A DNA stretch of 64,000 bases from contig JAITYX010000138.1 of assembly GCA_021018815.1 (NCBI GenBank), positions 496,001 through 560,000 of the forward strand, written 5' to 3'. The stretch is from Talinum fruticosum. Lineage: Eukaryota > Streptophyta > Magnoliopsida > Caryophyllales > Talinaceae. Made by a program: the position numbers and the translations under genes. The notes under the pieces were generated by a model, which worked only from the letters and a program-made list of their open reading frames with translations, was not told where the DNA came from and searched no databases. Position 1 is the stretch's first letter, and each line of letters begins with the position of its first letter. Of this stretch, positions 32,706-43,916 are shown piece after piece.

Positions 32706-33098
32706 ATTTTTGCAATCTTCAAGTCTTGCAAGGTGGATTCTATTTAGAAACATTCGAGCAAAATGAACGTTGAGTTTGATTCTGGACTTGTGTTCTTCAC
32801 TAGCCGTTATAACGGCTATTCCGAGTCACTCTTAAAAGATCCGTTGGGATGTGAACATTGTATAACAGCTTTTGGCTCCAAAAGATGGTCCAATCAACTA
32901 GTGGTGATTGAAAACCGAGGTGGAAATAACCGTTACACCTAGAGTTGGAGTTTTCCAGTTTTCAAAACAAACAACCCCGACACGGTTTGTGAGCCATGTC
33001 CGAAGTAGCTAATTCTCGTCTGCTGGTGTTTAACGGGTAGAAGCTCGGTTGTTTTTGTATTTCAAAAGTAGATTAGCCTTGTTTGAATAACCTAAAAA
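32706..33098 (-). repeat. Displaced LTR fragment in M0, near-identical to part of the M1 5' LTR
   Basis: This stretch equals 31446-31838 with six differences. It has no LTR ends and no target-site duplication. It replaces the sequence that in M1 joins protease to gag. It may come from ectopic recombination or template switching, or from an assembly error. Confidence 0.85.
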
Positions 33099-34021
33099 TT
33101 GTCTTTACTGTGATCTTTTTATGTGGAAGAGCACTTTTGGGAACCCAGGTTTTAATAATTTTAGGTTTGGTCCGATTCTAAGTCTTCCTTCTAAAAATTG
33201 AGTTTGTGTTTCTTTTCTTTGAAACCCTTTTCTTTTGTAAACAGGTGGAGAAGGCTTTTTCTTATAAACTGGTCCGTGCTTAGTCCTCTTTTCATTCGAT
33301 TGAATAGGACCATGCTCATCCTTCCTAAACTTTACGATTCGGAATCAATTTTGAAAAGATTTGAGTAAGAAATAGATTCTTTTTCAAGCATTGTAACCAA
33401 GACCTTCTTTTCTAAATGAGACACACTAAGAGCCAAGTAAAAGATCAAAGCTCTTTCTGACCTTCCATTAGCTTTAAAACCAGCTCTTGAGACTCATTGA
33501 GCTTCCTTTTAGTTGCTCATTCTCTGTTTCGAGTGACTCGGACTCGGTCTCATTGTCTTGAGTACTCGGTCTCAAGTACCTTTAGATTTTGTCTCAAGTT
33601 TTCTAACTCATTTTTCAAAACATTACTCTCAATAGTAAGAGACTCAAGTTGTTCTTTAAAATCCGAAGAGTTAGAATTAGACTTTTCTTCTAAAATAAAG
33701 ATATATCTAGCAAGATCAACTTTGGAAAACTTAAGGAAGTATTTAATTGCCTCCCGAGGACTTGTTTCCTCGATATTTGAGTTGTCACTGTCTCGACTCA
33801 TATTCGGCTTTGAGTCCGTCATTGCCATTAGACACTTTGAATCTTCTAAAGCATCATCTTCGGAGGATTCATCATCACTCTAGGAAGCGATCATTGCCTT
33901 TTTCTTCTTTCTGTCCTTCCTCTTTGAATTGTCCTTGACAATGTGCTCCTTGCTGCCACACTCAAAGCAGACCGGAGTTCTTAGTTAAAGATAACTTAGA
34001 AGGAGATGAGTGTTTACCTTT
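33099..34021 (-). pseudogene. gag: M0 gag C-terminal part
   Basis: The minus-strand frame 33828-33550 encodes EAIKYFLKFSKVDLARYIFILEEKSNS and a leucine- and glutamate-rich coiled coil. Before it, at about 33975-33945, is the zinc knuckle start (CFECGSKEH). The gag continues right of P1 at 46170. The junction gatgagtgtttacctttcttgt | ctggtccttcttcac fits the uninterrupted M1 copy at 29985. Confidence 0.8.
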
Positions 34022-34026
34022 CTTGT
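34022..34026. other. Left target-site duplication of P1 (CTTGT)
   Basis: cttgt here is matched by ctggt at 46165-46169. The same site in M1 (about 29997) reads tctcgt. The single mismatch lies in a ctg. Confidence 0.75.
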
Positions 34027-35523
34027 TGAAGACTCAAACTCTAAAACTAGATCATTCTAAGTACTACCTAAGGACTCGGATACAAACCTCATCCTTTCTA
34101 AGTTTTGATTACAAGTAATTCTCGGTGTTATAGAAACTCCTGCATAAGTTTTCATTCGATTCGACTAACTCATAATCATATTATTGTTTATCCTCTCTCA
34201 TTGACATTTCGACTCACTCACACATAACTCAGATTTATCGAATGATTAAATAATCTCTCTAACACTTCTTATCCGAGTTCCGATTGCATATCTTGAAGTA
34301 AAGTGAATTACACCGTTAATTCATCTCTCTAACTCAAAATGTTTGATTAAGAGTTATCTGTCCAGCATCAAGTCCGTATACTATGATGTTTTCACTCTTA
34401 TAACTTAATCTTTCTTAGGACTAACTCTATTGGAATTTGAGTATAATGAATACTAGACTCCGAAAATTTCACCCTTCTAGGCCTTAAATAATTATGCACT
34501 TAATTATCCTAATTAAATTATTATCTATGCCTAATCTTGGACCAAAGTATTTTATACTTTGAGAACCAAAATGATTTATTTTTGTAGGGTATCCAAACAA
34601 GGTTATCTTATTTTTGAATTACAAAAGTAACCGGCTTCAAGCTGTCAATCACCAGCGAGACAAGGCCTTTTTACTTCTAAACAAGGCCCGGACGCCGTGT
34701 CAAGGTTGTCTTTTTCCAAAACTGGAAAACTTCAACGCCAAACTCAATAATGGTTTTTACCTTACTTATCGAGACACCACTAGCTGATTAGAGCACCTTT
34801 AGGAGTCAAAAGCCATTGCACAACGTTCACATCTCAACGGATCTTTTACGAGCGACTCATAAGAACCGTTACAATAGTCACAAAGGACTTCGTTCGGAAA
34901 TTAGTCACAACGGCTAATCCGCTGGCCATCTATAAATAGAAGCCAACTCTCAAGACTTGCAGATTGCTGGAATTATTGTTGATACATTTACTTAAGCAAA
35001 AGTCGTTGTATTTATATTCAATCTTCTACTTACAACTCCCGACTTGTGATTCTTACTTTCTTAGTTGTAAAGTCTTGTAATCGATTCATGAGACTCTTTC
35101 TTACTTTATGAGTAAGGTCTCTTGACTGAGCTATAAGGGTTAACTCAGCTCAGTTGTCCCTAGCTATAAAGGTTACCTCGGTTAGGAAGTATTAGATCGG
35201 ATAAGGGAATTTTTGAGTCTAGGAAAACTCTTTAAGGAATTGTTTAAGGGAGAAATTCTGGTTGAGTCGATCTGTTGTATTTTACTGATTCAAAATAATG
35301 GATTTATCTTGGTGCTTGGATTAGCACTGTCTGTGGTTTTCTCGCCCAGGAGAGTTTCCATGTATATCTCGTGTTTACACTTTTACGAGTCCAATCTAGA
35401 CTCGGATTGTCTAGTTCATTCTCTTCAAAGCTTAAATCTTCCAAGTTTATTAAAATTTCCTCATCACCCTATTCACGCCCTCCCCCTCTAGGGTGACTAA
35501 GAATCTCCAAGAGCAAACCTTCA
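34027..35523 (+). repeat. 5' LTR of P1
   Basis: It starts tgaagactcaaactc and ends gcaaaccttca. Length is 1497 bp against 1484 bp for the 3' LTR. It contains tataaata at 34931-34938, a good core promoter, followed by agaagccaactctcaagac, which would lie near the transcript start. Confidence 0.9.
34931..34938 (+). promoter_or_regulatory. LTR TATA box of P1
   Basis: tataaata lies within ggccatctataaatagaagcc. The same stretch is in the 3' LTR (45582), the solo LTR (37046) and the P2 5' LTR (51625), which marks it as the family's U3 promoter. Confidence 0.7.
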
Positions 35524-35525
35524 AT

Positions 35526-35537
35526 TGGTATCGAATG
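35526..35537 (+). promoter_or_regulatory. Primer-binding site of P1
   Basis: tggtatcgaatg follows the LTR end after two bases. It matches the initiator-Met site up to tggtatc; after that the cag of the consensus is altered. Confidence 0.65.
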
Positions 35538-35585
35538 TAGTCTTTTAGAAAGGGTCTAACAACCTAAAGGTCTAAGGATGATTAG

Positions 35586-38540
35586 ATGGCTCAAAACAAT
35601 GGAGAGTTCGATGAAGGAAGATCTTCCAAACAAACCACCTAAGCTCAAAAGATCAAATTTCGTGCACTCGAAGAAGCTAATGGAATGCTTTCTGCTGGAC
35701 AACGATGAAGATGTCCGGAACATTATACAAGAAGGCAATTACATTCAAATGAAGATCGAAGACACAAGACCCGTGCCTAAAGAAAAGTTCGAGTACACCA
35801 TCGAAGAATCGAAAAGTTCGAAAGAACTTTAAAGCAATGAACATTCCGATGTGCACCATCAGCTCGGAAGAATACAACGAGTCTCGGCTTGTGACACAGC
35901 TAAAGATGTGTGGGACACTCTTGTCGAGACATATGAAGGAACAAGCCAAGTGAGACAAGCGAAGATAAGTCAATATCTTCACGGATATGAGCTGTTTAGA
36001 TGGATCAAGAAGGAAACATCACTCGGATGTTTATACACTTCACTGAGATTACAAACAATCTCAAATCTCCGGGTAGAAAGATTTCCCATGAAGAAATGTG
36101 AAGAAAAATTCTAAGTCTATCCCGAAGACTCGGACACTCGCTCAACATATTTCCGAGTTGTATCGAAGGAATCGGGTATAAGAAATCCTTATGTATAGAG
36201 TTTTGATTCCAATGCATTCTCCGTACCTTAGAAACTTTTCTAAGTGATATAGTATATTTTCTAAGTGATATAGTGTTTACTTCACGTATTTCTTACTTGT
36301 CTCTTAGTGACTCGGAAAACGACTTTGCTGTCTTACTCAATTCCGAGTCGCTCATTACTTAGAAATATATCGCATGCTGAATTGACTAGTATTTCGCTTT
36401 ATCACGCTCGGATCCGAGTTCGTGATATAAGCTTTATTTTATTGAAGTCGGTGCTTCAAGTCCGAATCGTGCTTATTCTATATCAAGTTAACTCACTCTA
36501 ATATTCTTTATGTAACTTGATTCTTCGCTTGGACTAAGTCGGATGGAATTTATAGTTTCATGAATATTAGACTCGGAATATTCCAATTACTTTCGACTCG
36601 GATAATTAGTTGCTTAATTATCTCAATTATTTTATTATCTGTGTCTAATCGTGGACCAAAGTATTTTATACTTTGAGAACCAAAATTGATTTACTTTTGT
36701 AGGTGATTCAAACGAGGATACACTTTTTCAATTACAAAAGTAACCGGCTTCAAAACATCAAATCACCAGCGAGACATGGCTTTTCCTCTTCTCTGTCTCG
36801 GTTCCGGAAGATTGTGTCGTGGCTGTCTATTTCCAAATCCGGAAAACCGAAACGCCAAGCTTAACGGTGGTTTCCACCTTATCTTTGAAGACATCGCCGG
36901 TGGTTTTGGCACTTCCAAGAGAGTTAAACCGTTGTCCAACGTTCATATCACAACGGATACTTTCGAGTGACTCGAAAGCTTTTATCAACGGTCACAAAGG
37001 ACTTCCCGTCGAAGTTGGAGATAACGGCTATGCTGCTTGGTCATCTATAAATAGAAGCCAACTTTCAAGACTTGAAGATTGCCGAACCTATTGTTAATAC
37101 ACGTACTTGAGCAAAGTCATTGTATTCATTCTCAATCTTTTACTACAACTCCTACTCGTAATTCATTACCTTCGAGTTATAAGGTCTTGTACTTAGTTAC
37201 AAACACTTTCTTACTTTCCGAGTAAGGTCCCTTGACTAAGTCGTAAAGGTTAACTTAGCTTAGTTGTCCCTAGTCTGTAAGGGCTATCTCGGCTAGAAAG
37301 TACTAGATCGGATAAGGGAATTTATGAGTCTAGGAAAATTTGTAAAGAGTTGTTTAAGGGAGCAACTTGGGTTACTGTCGAGTCTACTATATTTTGTGGA
37401 CTCAAAATAGTGGATTTGACTTCGTGCTTGGACTAGCACGGTCCGTGGTTTTCTCGCCCGGGAGGGTTTCCACGTAATTCTGTGTGTTTACTTTCCGAGT
37501 TCATTCTAGACTCGGACAGGTCTCAAAGCTTCTACTTAATCGCTTCTTAACTCTTTACTACAATTCCGAGTCCATAATTTTTCGACCCCGATCTTGACTC
37601 AAAATCTACTTACGCATCTACTCTAGCAAAAGAGTTTGATCTTAAAAGAAAATCCTCCATCACCCTATTCACCCCCTCTAGGGTGACTCGGACTCTCCGC
37701 GAGCAAACCTTCATACCCAAGAGAAGATGGGGTCCCAAGGTGACAACCATTTAGGAAGCTCATAATCTCTCTCAACTAAAGCCGGACAAACCGATTGGGA
37801 AGTTACTTGCCCATAAAATCCATCCGGAAGAAGAGGATGACGAGGTCGGCACCAAAAAGAATATTGCACCGAAAGCCTCGGAAAACAGAGGAGAAAATCC
37901 GAGTTCCTCGGATTCTAAAGAAGATCCCATGGCACTCATTGCTCAAGGCTTCAAAAGAATGATGAAGCACAAGAAATGGGATAAGAGGCCAAGGGAAGAG
38001 TTTTACAAGAAAGATAAGAACGATAGAAAAAGTAAACATTCCTCCCCTTCAAAGTTATCTTTAACTAAGAACTCGGTCTGTTTTGAATGTGGCAGACAAA
38101 GATCACATACTCAAAGACTGTCCAAGGAGAAAAAGGGACAGAAAGAAGAAGGCTATGATGGCCACATGGAGTGATGAAGACTCATCCGAAGAAGATAAAG
38201 ATTCCGATGCCTCAAAGTGTCCGATGGCACTAACAAACTCGAAGTTGGATCGGAGTTAGATTCGACAACTCGGACATCGAGTAGACAAATCCTGAAGAGG
38301 TAATTGAATACTTTCTTAAGTTCTCCAAAGTTGATTTAGCAAAATATATTTATACTTTGGAAGAAAAGTCCAATTCGATTCTTTTCAATTCAAAGAAAAA
38401 CTTGAGTCTCTTACTTCGAGAGTATTGGTTTGAGAAATGAATTGGAAAAATTGAGACTTACTCCGAGAGAACTCAAGACTAGTACTCAAGCTAATGAGAC
38501 TGAGTCCGAGTCACACGGAAGATAAAATGAGCATCCGAAA
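35586..38540 (+). pseudogene. gag: P1 gag, split by a solo LTR
   Basis: An ATG at 35586 opens NNGEFDEGRSS. The UBN2-type gag region follows in several frames (KLMECFLLDNDEDV, KDVWDTLVETYEGTSQVRQAK, ISQYLHGYELF) to 36122, where the solo LTR enters. Gag resumes at 37719 with the RWGPK-type block, then MALIAQGFKRMMKHKKWDKR and a zinc knuckle at about 38080-38125 (CFECG, then H and C in the next frame after one extra base). 38280-38540 encodes the coiled coil (EVIEYFLKFSKVDLAKYIYTLEEKSNS). Gag makes the particle shell. Confidence 0.8.
36123..37713 (+). mobile_element. Solo LTR of the same family inside P1 gag
   Basis: It starts cgaagactcggac (TG changed to CG) and ends gcaaaccttca. It is flanked by tatcc (36118-36122) and taccc (37714-37718), an imperfect 5-bp duplication. 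Gag reads on in order when the piece is removed, as shown by the P2 copy around 52890-52920. Length is 1591 bp. It has the family TATA box at 37046. A solo LTR remains after recombination between the two LTRs of an inserted element. Confidence 0.88.
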
Positions 38541-38951
38541 CAGAAGCTCAATGAGTTTTAAAAACTTGTTTTGAAATTTACTCAAGGTTAAAAAAACCTT
38601 GACATGCTTTTAGGCTCTTAGTGTGTCTTCTTCAGGAAAGAAGGACTTGTTTTTAACGAGGAAGAGGAATCTAATTCCTACTCAAACCTTTTTAAAAAGG
38701 ATTCCGAACTATGAAGTTTAGGAAGGCTGAGAATGGTCCTATTCGGAAAAATGAAAGGACGATCGAGCCCATAACGAGTTTATAGGAGAAAACCTTTTCC
38801 ACTCGTTTATAAAAGAAAAGATTTTCAAAAGAAAGAGACATACTCAGTTTTATAAAAGAAAGACTCGGAATCGAGACCAAACCCAAAGTAATTCAAATCC
38901 GGGTTCCTAAGAGTCTTCTTCCTCGAAAAGGACCACAGTAAAGGTAGTTAC
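38541..38951 (+). other. P1 spacer between gag coiled coil and protease
   Basis: In fragments this encodes a basic stretch rich in K, R and S, similar to 53900-54180 in P2 (words such as tttcaaaagaaagagaca and gggttcc). It is likely the linker of the gag-pol polyprotein. Stops prevent a continuous reading. Confidence 0.5.
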
Positions 38952-39260
38952 TTGGGTTCGTTAAAGGAAGTGAGAAGGGTTAGTGTGTTTCGACTTGCAG
39001 GTAACTCAGAAAAGACAAAATATAATTGGTACATAGATAGTGGATGCTCACGCCACATGTCACGAGATTTAAGACTCTTTTCTAAGTTAGAAGATTACAA
39101 AATAGGCAAAGTCACTTTTGGAGATGACACTAAGGGCAAGATAGTTGGAATAGGAAAGATTGGGAAAGGAGATAACTTAGTCAGCCCAGTCTATCTTATC
39201 AAGGGATTAAAGTACAATTTACTCAACATATCTCAGTCTGTGTGACAAAGGTCAAGAGGT
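38952..39260 (+). pseudogene. P1 aspartic protease
   Basis: A 97-residue open frame carries YIDSGCSRHMS with the catalytic D codon at 39036, then LFSKLEDYKIGKVTFGDDT, IVGIGKIGKGDN and GLKYNLLNIS. It is the longest undamaged protease in the window. In the family it is part of a gag-pol polyprotein, so the ATG at 38952 need not be a real start. Confidence 0.82.
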
Positions 39261-40300
39261 AAGGTTCACTCGGACAAATTGCATGATGATTCTTGGACAT
39301 GGCATCGTCAACTAGGTCATGTTAGCATGCATACAATCAAAAAGCTTACATCTCATGATTAAGTCAGAGGTTTACCTAACTGTGCATTTAAGAAAGATAA
39401 AATTTGTGAACCACGCACGAAGGGAAACAGGTCGGATCATCTTTCAAATCTCTCAAAACTGTTTCCACATCCAAAGTGCTTGAAATGTTGCATATGCATT
39501 TATGTGGTGAAATCCTCGTAAAGAGTCTCGGAGGTAAATCATATGTACTTATGATTATTGATGACTATTTATGATTTACCTGGGTTTGTTTTCTTAAGCA
39601 CAAAAATGAAGCATTCAAAGAGTTCAGCAAGCTCTACAGGAAAATTCAAGTAGAGTCTCGGACTCGGATCGGAGAATTCGAACCGACCATGGACGGGAGT
39701 TCGATAACTCATAATTTGCAAAGTTACGTGATAAGAATGGTATCTCTCACAACTTCTCGGCGCCTAGAACTCCTCAACGAGAATGGAGTGGTGGAGAGAA
39801 AGAATCGAACTCTTGAAGAAATAGAACGGACAATGATGATTGAACATGATCTACCTTACTATTTCTTGGCCGAGGTAGTCAACACTCGAAAACTACACAC
39901 TAAACCAATGTCTCATTAGACCCATTCTGAAGAAAACACCATACGGGCTCTATAAAGGAAAGAAGCCCAATATTTCATACTTCAAACCCTTTCGGATGTA
40001 ATTGCTATGTTCAAACAATGGTAAGGATCACTCGACCATGTTTGATGCTCGGTCGAGATGAAGGTATCTTTCTTGGTTACTCATCTCATAGTAAAGCTTA
40101 TCGCATTTTCAATAAAAGAACTAACAAAGTGGAAGAAAGCATCCACGTTGTGTTTGATAAGTTAGATCGGGGAAAACCAAGTGAGTCAACGTTCTTAGAT
40201 CCGAAACTTAGTCAAGATGAAGATGATCTTACTAAAGCCGAGATCAAACAGAATCGAGAAAAACAACTCGGAATGAGGTAGCTCGGAATATCATGACTCG
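39261..40300 (+). pseudogene. P1 GAG-pre-integrase and integrase
   Basis: DDSWTWHRQLGHVSMHTIKKL (39280-39350), GLPNCAFKKDKIC, then the integrase: IIDDY-type block near 39550, the TDHGREF-type block near 39690 (frame broken), NENGVVERKNRTLEE at 39775-39820 with the last acidic residue of the DDE triad, and DEGIFLGYSSHSKAYRIFNKRTNKVEESIHVVFDKLD at 40055-40165. The enzyme inserts the new DNA copy. At least five frame changes separate the blocks. Confidence 0.78.
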
Positions 40301-41420
40301 GACTTAACCAGCTCAAGAGCCAGCTCATAATGCTGAAGGTCAAATACATGAGCAAGCTTAATCAGGTCGGATCACCGAAGATCAACCAGCTTAACCCTCA
40401 AATCTGGTGAAGCAAAGAACAGGTAAAGCATTCAAATATGTTTCGAGCCTCCCATTCGAGAACATCTTGTTTGACATCAACAGTAGGGTAAGAACTCGCT
40501 CTTCTTTGCAAAATCTATGTGCATTCACTGCATTCATATCATTAACTAAACCCAAAAATGTACTAGAGGCCCTAAATGAACCTGAATGGGTAGAGGCCAT
40601 GCAAGAGGAACTTAATCAATTTGAAAGAAACCAATTTTGGACTCGACCAAATGACCTTCCGACCACGCAGTCATAGGAACAAAATAGGTTTTCGAGAACA
40701 AACTGGATGAGAATGGGTTGGTAGTCGAAATAAGGCTAGACTTGTGGCTCAAAGTTACAATCAAGAAGAAGCAATTGATTGTGGGGAGACCATTGCACCA
40801 GTTGCTAGGATTGAAGCAATTAGAATGCTATTGGCATTTGCATCTAGCATGAATATTAAATTGTATCAAATGGATGTCAAATGTGCTTTTCTGAATGGTT
40901 TCATTCCGGAGGAAGTCTATGTTGAGCAACCGCGTGGATTTAAAACTCACAATTTCCAAATCATGTTTCCAAGTTGCAAAAGGCTCTTTATGGTCTTAAA
41001 CAAGCTCCTAAAGCTTGGTATGAAAGACTAAGCAGTTTCTTGGTTGAAAATGATTTCAAAAGAGGTCAGATTGACAAAACTCTTTTATAAAAACCAAGGG
41101 GAAAGACTTTCTTCTTGTTCGATTTATGTTGATGATATAATTTTTGGAGCTACTAATGAAAATCTCTGTCGAGATTTTTCCGAGTTAATGAGACAGGAAT
41201 TCCAATTGAGCATGATGGGAGAGCTCAATTTCTTTCTTAGTCTATAAATCAAGCAAGATAAAGATGACATCTATGTCCATTAATCAAAGTATACCAAGGA
41301 GTTGTTGAAGAAGTATAAGCTTCAAGATGCAAAACATGCAGCAACACCAATGAGTATTATCATGAAACCGGACTCGGATCGAAAAAGGTAAAGCAGTAGA
41401 TTAGAAACTCTATCGAGGTA
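40301..41420 (+). pseudogene. P1 reverse transcriptase
   Basis: The frame 40407-40676 has NVLEALNEPEWVEAMQEELNQFERNQFW. 40744-41031 has [37 protein letters not shown] and EEVYVEQPRGF. 41044-41247 has YVDDIIFGATNENLC, with the catalytic YVDD at 41125-41136, then MMGELNFFLSL. All blocks of copia RT are present and in order; three frameshifts and a stop at 41246 break it. Confidence 0.85.
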
Positions 41421-42015
41421 TGATTGGATCTCTACTATATCTCACATTCAGTAGGCTAGAAATTATGTTTAGTGTATGTTTGTGTGCAAGATTCCAAGCT
41501 AATCCAAAAGAATCACATCTCACGAGTGGTGAAGAGAATTTTTAGATATCTTGTAGGAACTCGGAATCTAGGTCTATGGTTCTTAAGAGACTTAGATATC
41601 TTGTAGGAACTCGGAATCTAGGTCCGGGTCAATCTCTTATATCTTGGCACTCAAAGAAGTAGAACTCGGTTGCTCTATCAACTGTTGAAGCTGAGTACAT
41701 TGCAGCTAAAGCATGATGTGCTTAGATTCTATGGATCAAGAAACACTTGAAAGACCTTGGACTTTCATTCAAATCAATTCCAATCAAGTGTGATAATCAT
41801 AGTGCAATCAGCATCACTAATAATCCAGTTCAAGCACTCAAAGACAAAACATATTGAAGTTAGGTATCATTTCCAACGAGACCATTCTCGAGAAAGGTGA
41901 TATTGAACTTGAATTAATTCCTACGAAATTTCGGTTCGCGATATCTTTACTAAGCCACTTAGTGAGGATTAGTTTTGTTTTAGAAAGAATGAATTTGGCA
42001 TGATAAATGCATGAT
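41421..42015 (+). pseudogene. P1 RNase H and end of pol
   Basis: STVEAEYIAAKA at about 41675-41712 and IKCDNHSAISITNNPVQ at 41787-41837 are the copia RNase H motifs; the last block, near DIFTKPLSE, lies at 41940-41970. A phrase around tagatatcttgtaggaactcggaatctaggtc occurs twice in tandem (41543-41574 and 41592-41623), a local duplication not found in P2. Confidence 0.78.
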
Positions 42016-42410
42016 TATGTATTCTTCTAAGTGAAATTATCTTGTATGATTATGTGTTACATGTTCTTTTCATTGTCTTAATAACAATTAGTTCAGTTGA
42101 CCCAGTGACACCGAGCTAGGAGTTATTATCCTGCTTGCGCTTTCGAGTCACTCGAAACTTTGTTGAGTCGGACTCAGTCTTCGAGAAACTTAGACTTCAA
42201 ACTTCCGAAATCATCTCTAGATTAGTGGAGAATTTTAGAAATTTCTTTCAAAATTTCTCTTGTTCTCTCTCTCTACCATACGCATTGATCGGTGAACTAG
42301 CCATTGGGAGATAGACACTAGAATTCTAACAGTTGGAGAGCGGAACGGACACACCGCCGAGGCGACCTTTGGACGTTTAGGTCGAACGAACACTAAAGGA
42401 CATTCCTTTT
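42016..42410 (+). other. P1 interval between pol and the ORF3 promoter
   Basis: Noncoding sequence conserved in P2 (60307-60700) and M1. It contains the shared phrase atcatctctagat near 42209 and a pair of ttctaac/gttgg words. It may carry promoter elements for ORF3. Confidence 0.45.
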
Positions 42411-42422
42411 GCTATAAATAGC
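42411..42422 (+). promoter_or_regulatory. TATA-like box upstream of P1 env-like ORF3
   Basis: gctataaatagc lies 160-170 bp before the ATG at 42582. It is followed by a pyrimidine-rich leader with ttccttcatttc and tactttactc, which P2 shares. It resembles the LTR TATA region but its flanks differ from the LTR. Confidence 0.5.
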
Positions 42423-42581
42423 ATCCATTTTCCTTCATTTCGCTACTTTACTCTCTGCTAACCTAAACTCTCACGTACTCACTCTTGCAATCTAAGCTCT
42501 CAAGCATTCTCAACACTCTCAGTACTCTCTCTCTCTCTCGTTTCTTCGAAGTTCACCTTCTTTCTCTTAAACATCTCAACC

Positions 42582-43916
42582 ATGCCTAAGAGAGGTTTCG
42601 CTCCAAACTTTCTAGAATCTGCGAACCAAGAACCAAGAGGGTCCTTCTAACCCCTCCAAAATCCTAGTCACCCAACATCTTACGTTGGACGACAAGTTCT
42701 TTCCAAGAACAACTTTCTCGTGTTTGAAACACATCAAAACCACTGCAGTTTACACCTTCCTATGCTTCGGTGAATTCATATACCCATAACTCGTTGTTGA
42801 GTTCTATTCAAACCTTTCTTGCTCTAAGGGGATCATCACCTTAAGAGTTCGCAACACTCGGTTCATATAAATCTATCTCTCCTCCATTGACTTTTCAAAG
42901 TCTCTTCTATCTTTCTCAATAGCAACCTCATCCCCTTCAACGAAGTTGCTTGATTAGTTCTTCGAAAAATATGCCAAGGAAGTCCATGAGTCACGCAAGA
43001 ATTTTTCCGTGACTCGGATGAAGACCGAGGCTAGACTTCTATGCTTCTTGCTGATGAGAACCTTCTTTTCTCATCATTCCAAGCAATGAGAATCCAAACT
43101 CAAAGATTCTCAAAGCTTTGTTCGACATTCTCTAGGGCTACGATGTAGACCTCTTTCCCGCTATCATCAAGCAAATGGCCACCGTGCCAGCTCGGACAAA
43201 GAAATCCACCCCTCTTCCTTTTGGAGCCCTTCTTACCCTTGTTTTTAAATAATTCAAGGTTCCGCTCCCCTCGGACCCAAACGAAGTGTTTGAGGTTGCC
43301 ATAGTTGTTGGCGTAAAAGAGCTTCTTGGATACGGGTACCAGGAAACCCAACTCGGTGTCCGAGTCCATAGCTTAGAACCGAGGCAACCTTCCCTCCGCC
43401 TCGGACTCGGACTCATCTCTCAATCCCTCCTCCACCTAGTGGTACTTCTACCTTAGGTCCTCCTCTCTAAGCAATTGCTGCTTTGTCTACCACAGTGATA
43501 GACAAGCTCACTTCGTGTCCACGGAATTTAGGGACACTCTCCTCTCCTTTAAAATTGTTCTTCAAAACATGACCATCAACCAAAAACAACCCAATCTCGG
43601 ATTCGAGAGGAACAAGATGTGCTCCTTGAAATGAAGAATTTGGTTAAGGAGCAATAGGAGATGCTTGAGCTCCTCCAAGAGAGGTGATCGAAGGCCACTC
43701 AGGACCTAGACAACTCGGACACGTCCGAAGAGTCTTCGAGCCCTACCAAGTCTCCTTCCGGAGAGGCAGCAGAAGAAGAAGAAGAGGAAACCGTGGCTGA
43801 AGCAGCTCCTTCCGAGGAGAAGGAGGAAGAAAAGAAGGAAGAGGAGAAGGAAGAAGAAGGAGAGAAGGAAGAACAAGCCGAGAGACAAGGTGTTGATGTT
43901 CCTCAACCGAAATGAT
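42582..43916 (+). pseudogene. P1 env-like ORF3
   Basis: An ATG at 42582 opens MPKRGF. Downstream in changing frames: LDDKFFPRTTFSCLKHI (42685-42735), VEFYSNLSCSKGIITLRVRNTRF (42800-42865), FFEKYAKEVHESRKNFSV and MKTEARLLCFLL (42960-43060). The last 75 residues, from about 43687 to the stop at 43914-43916, form one open frame with SDTSEESSSP and then a long Glu/Lys-rich tail. The middle resembles the 'putative plant transposon protein' region found in sirevirus third ORFs. I see no clear signal peptide or fusion peptide; a membrane role is not supported by the sequence. Confidence 0.62.

Noticed and set aside
42582..43916. Calling ORF3 a true envelope glycoprotein
   Set aside because: No signal peptide, fusion peptide or clear membrane anchor is visible; only the position behind pol and family resemblance support the name 'env-like'.
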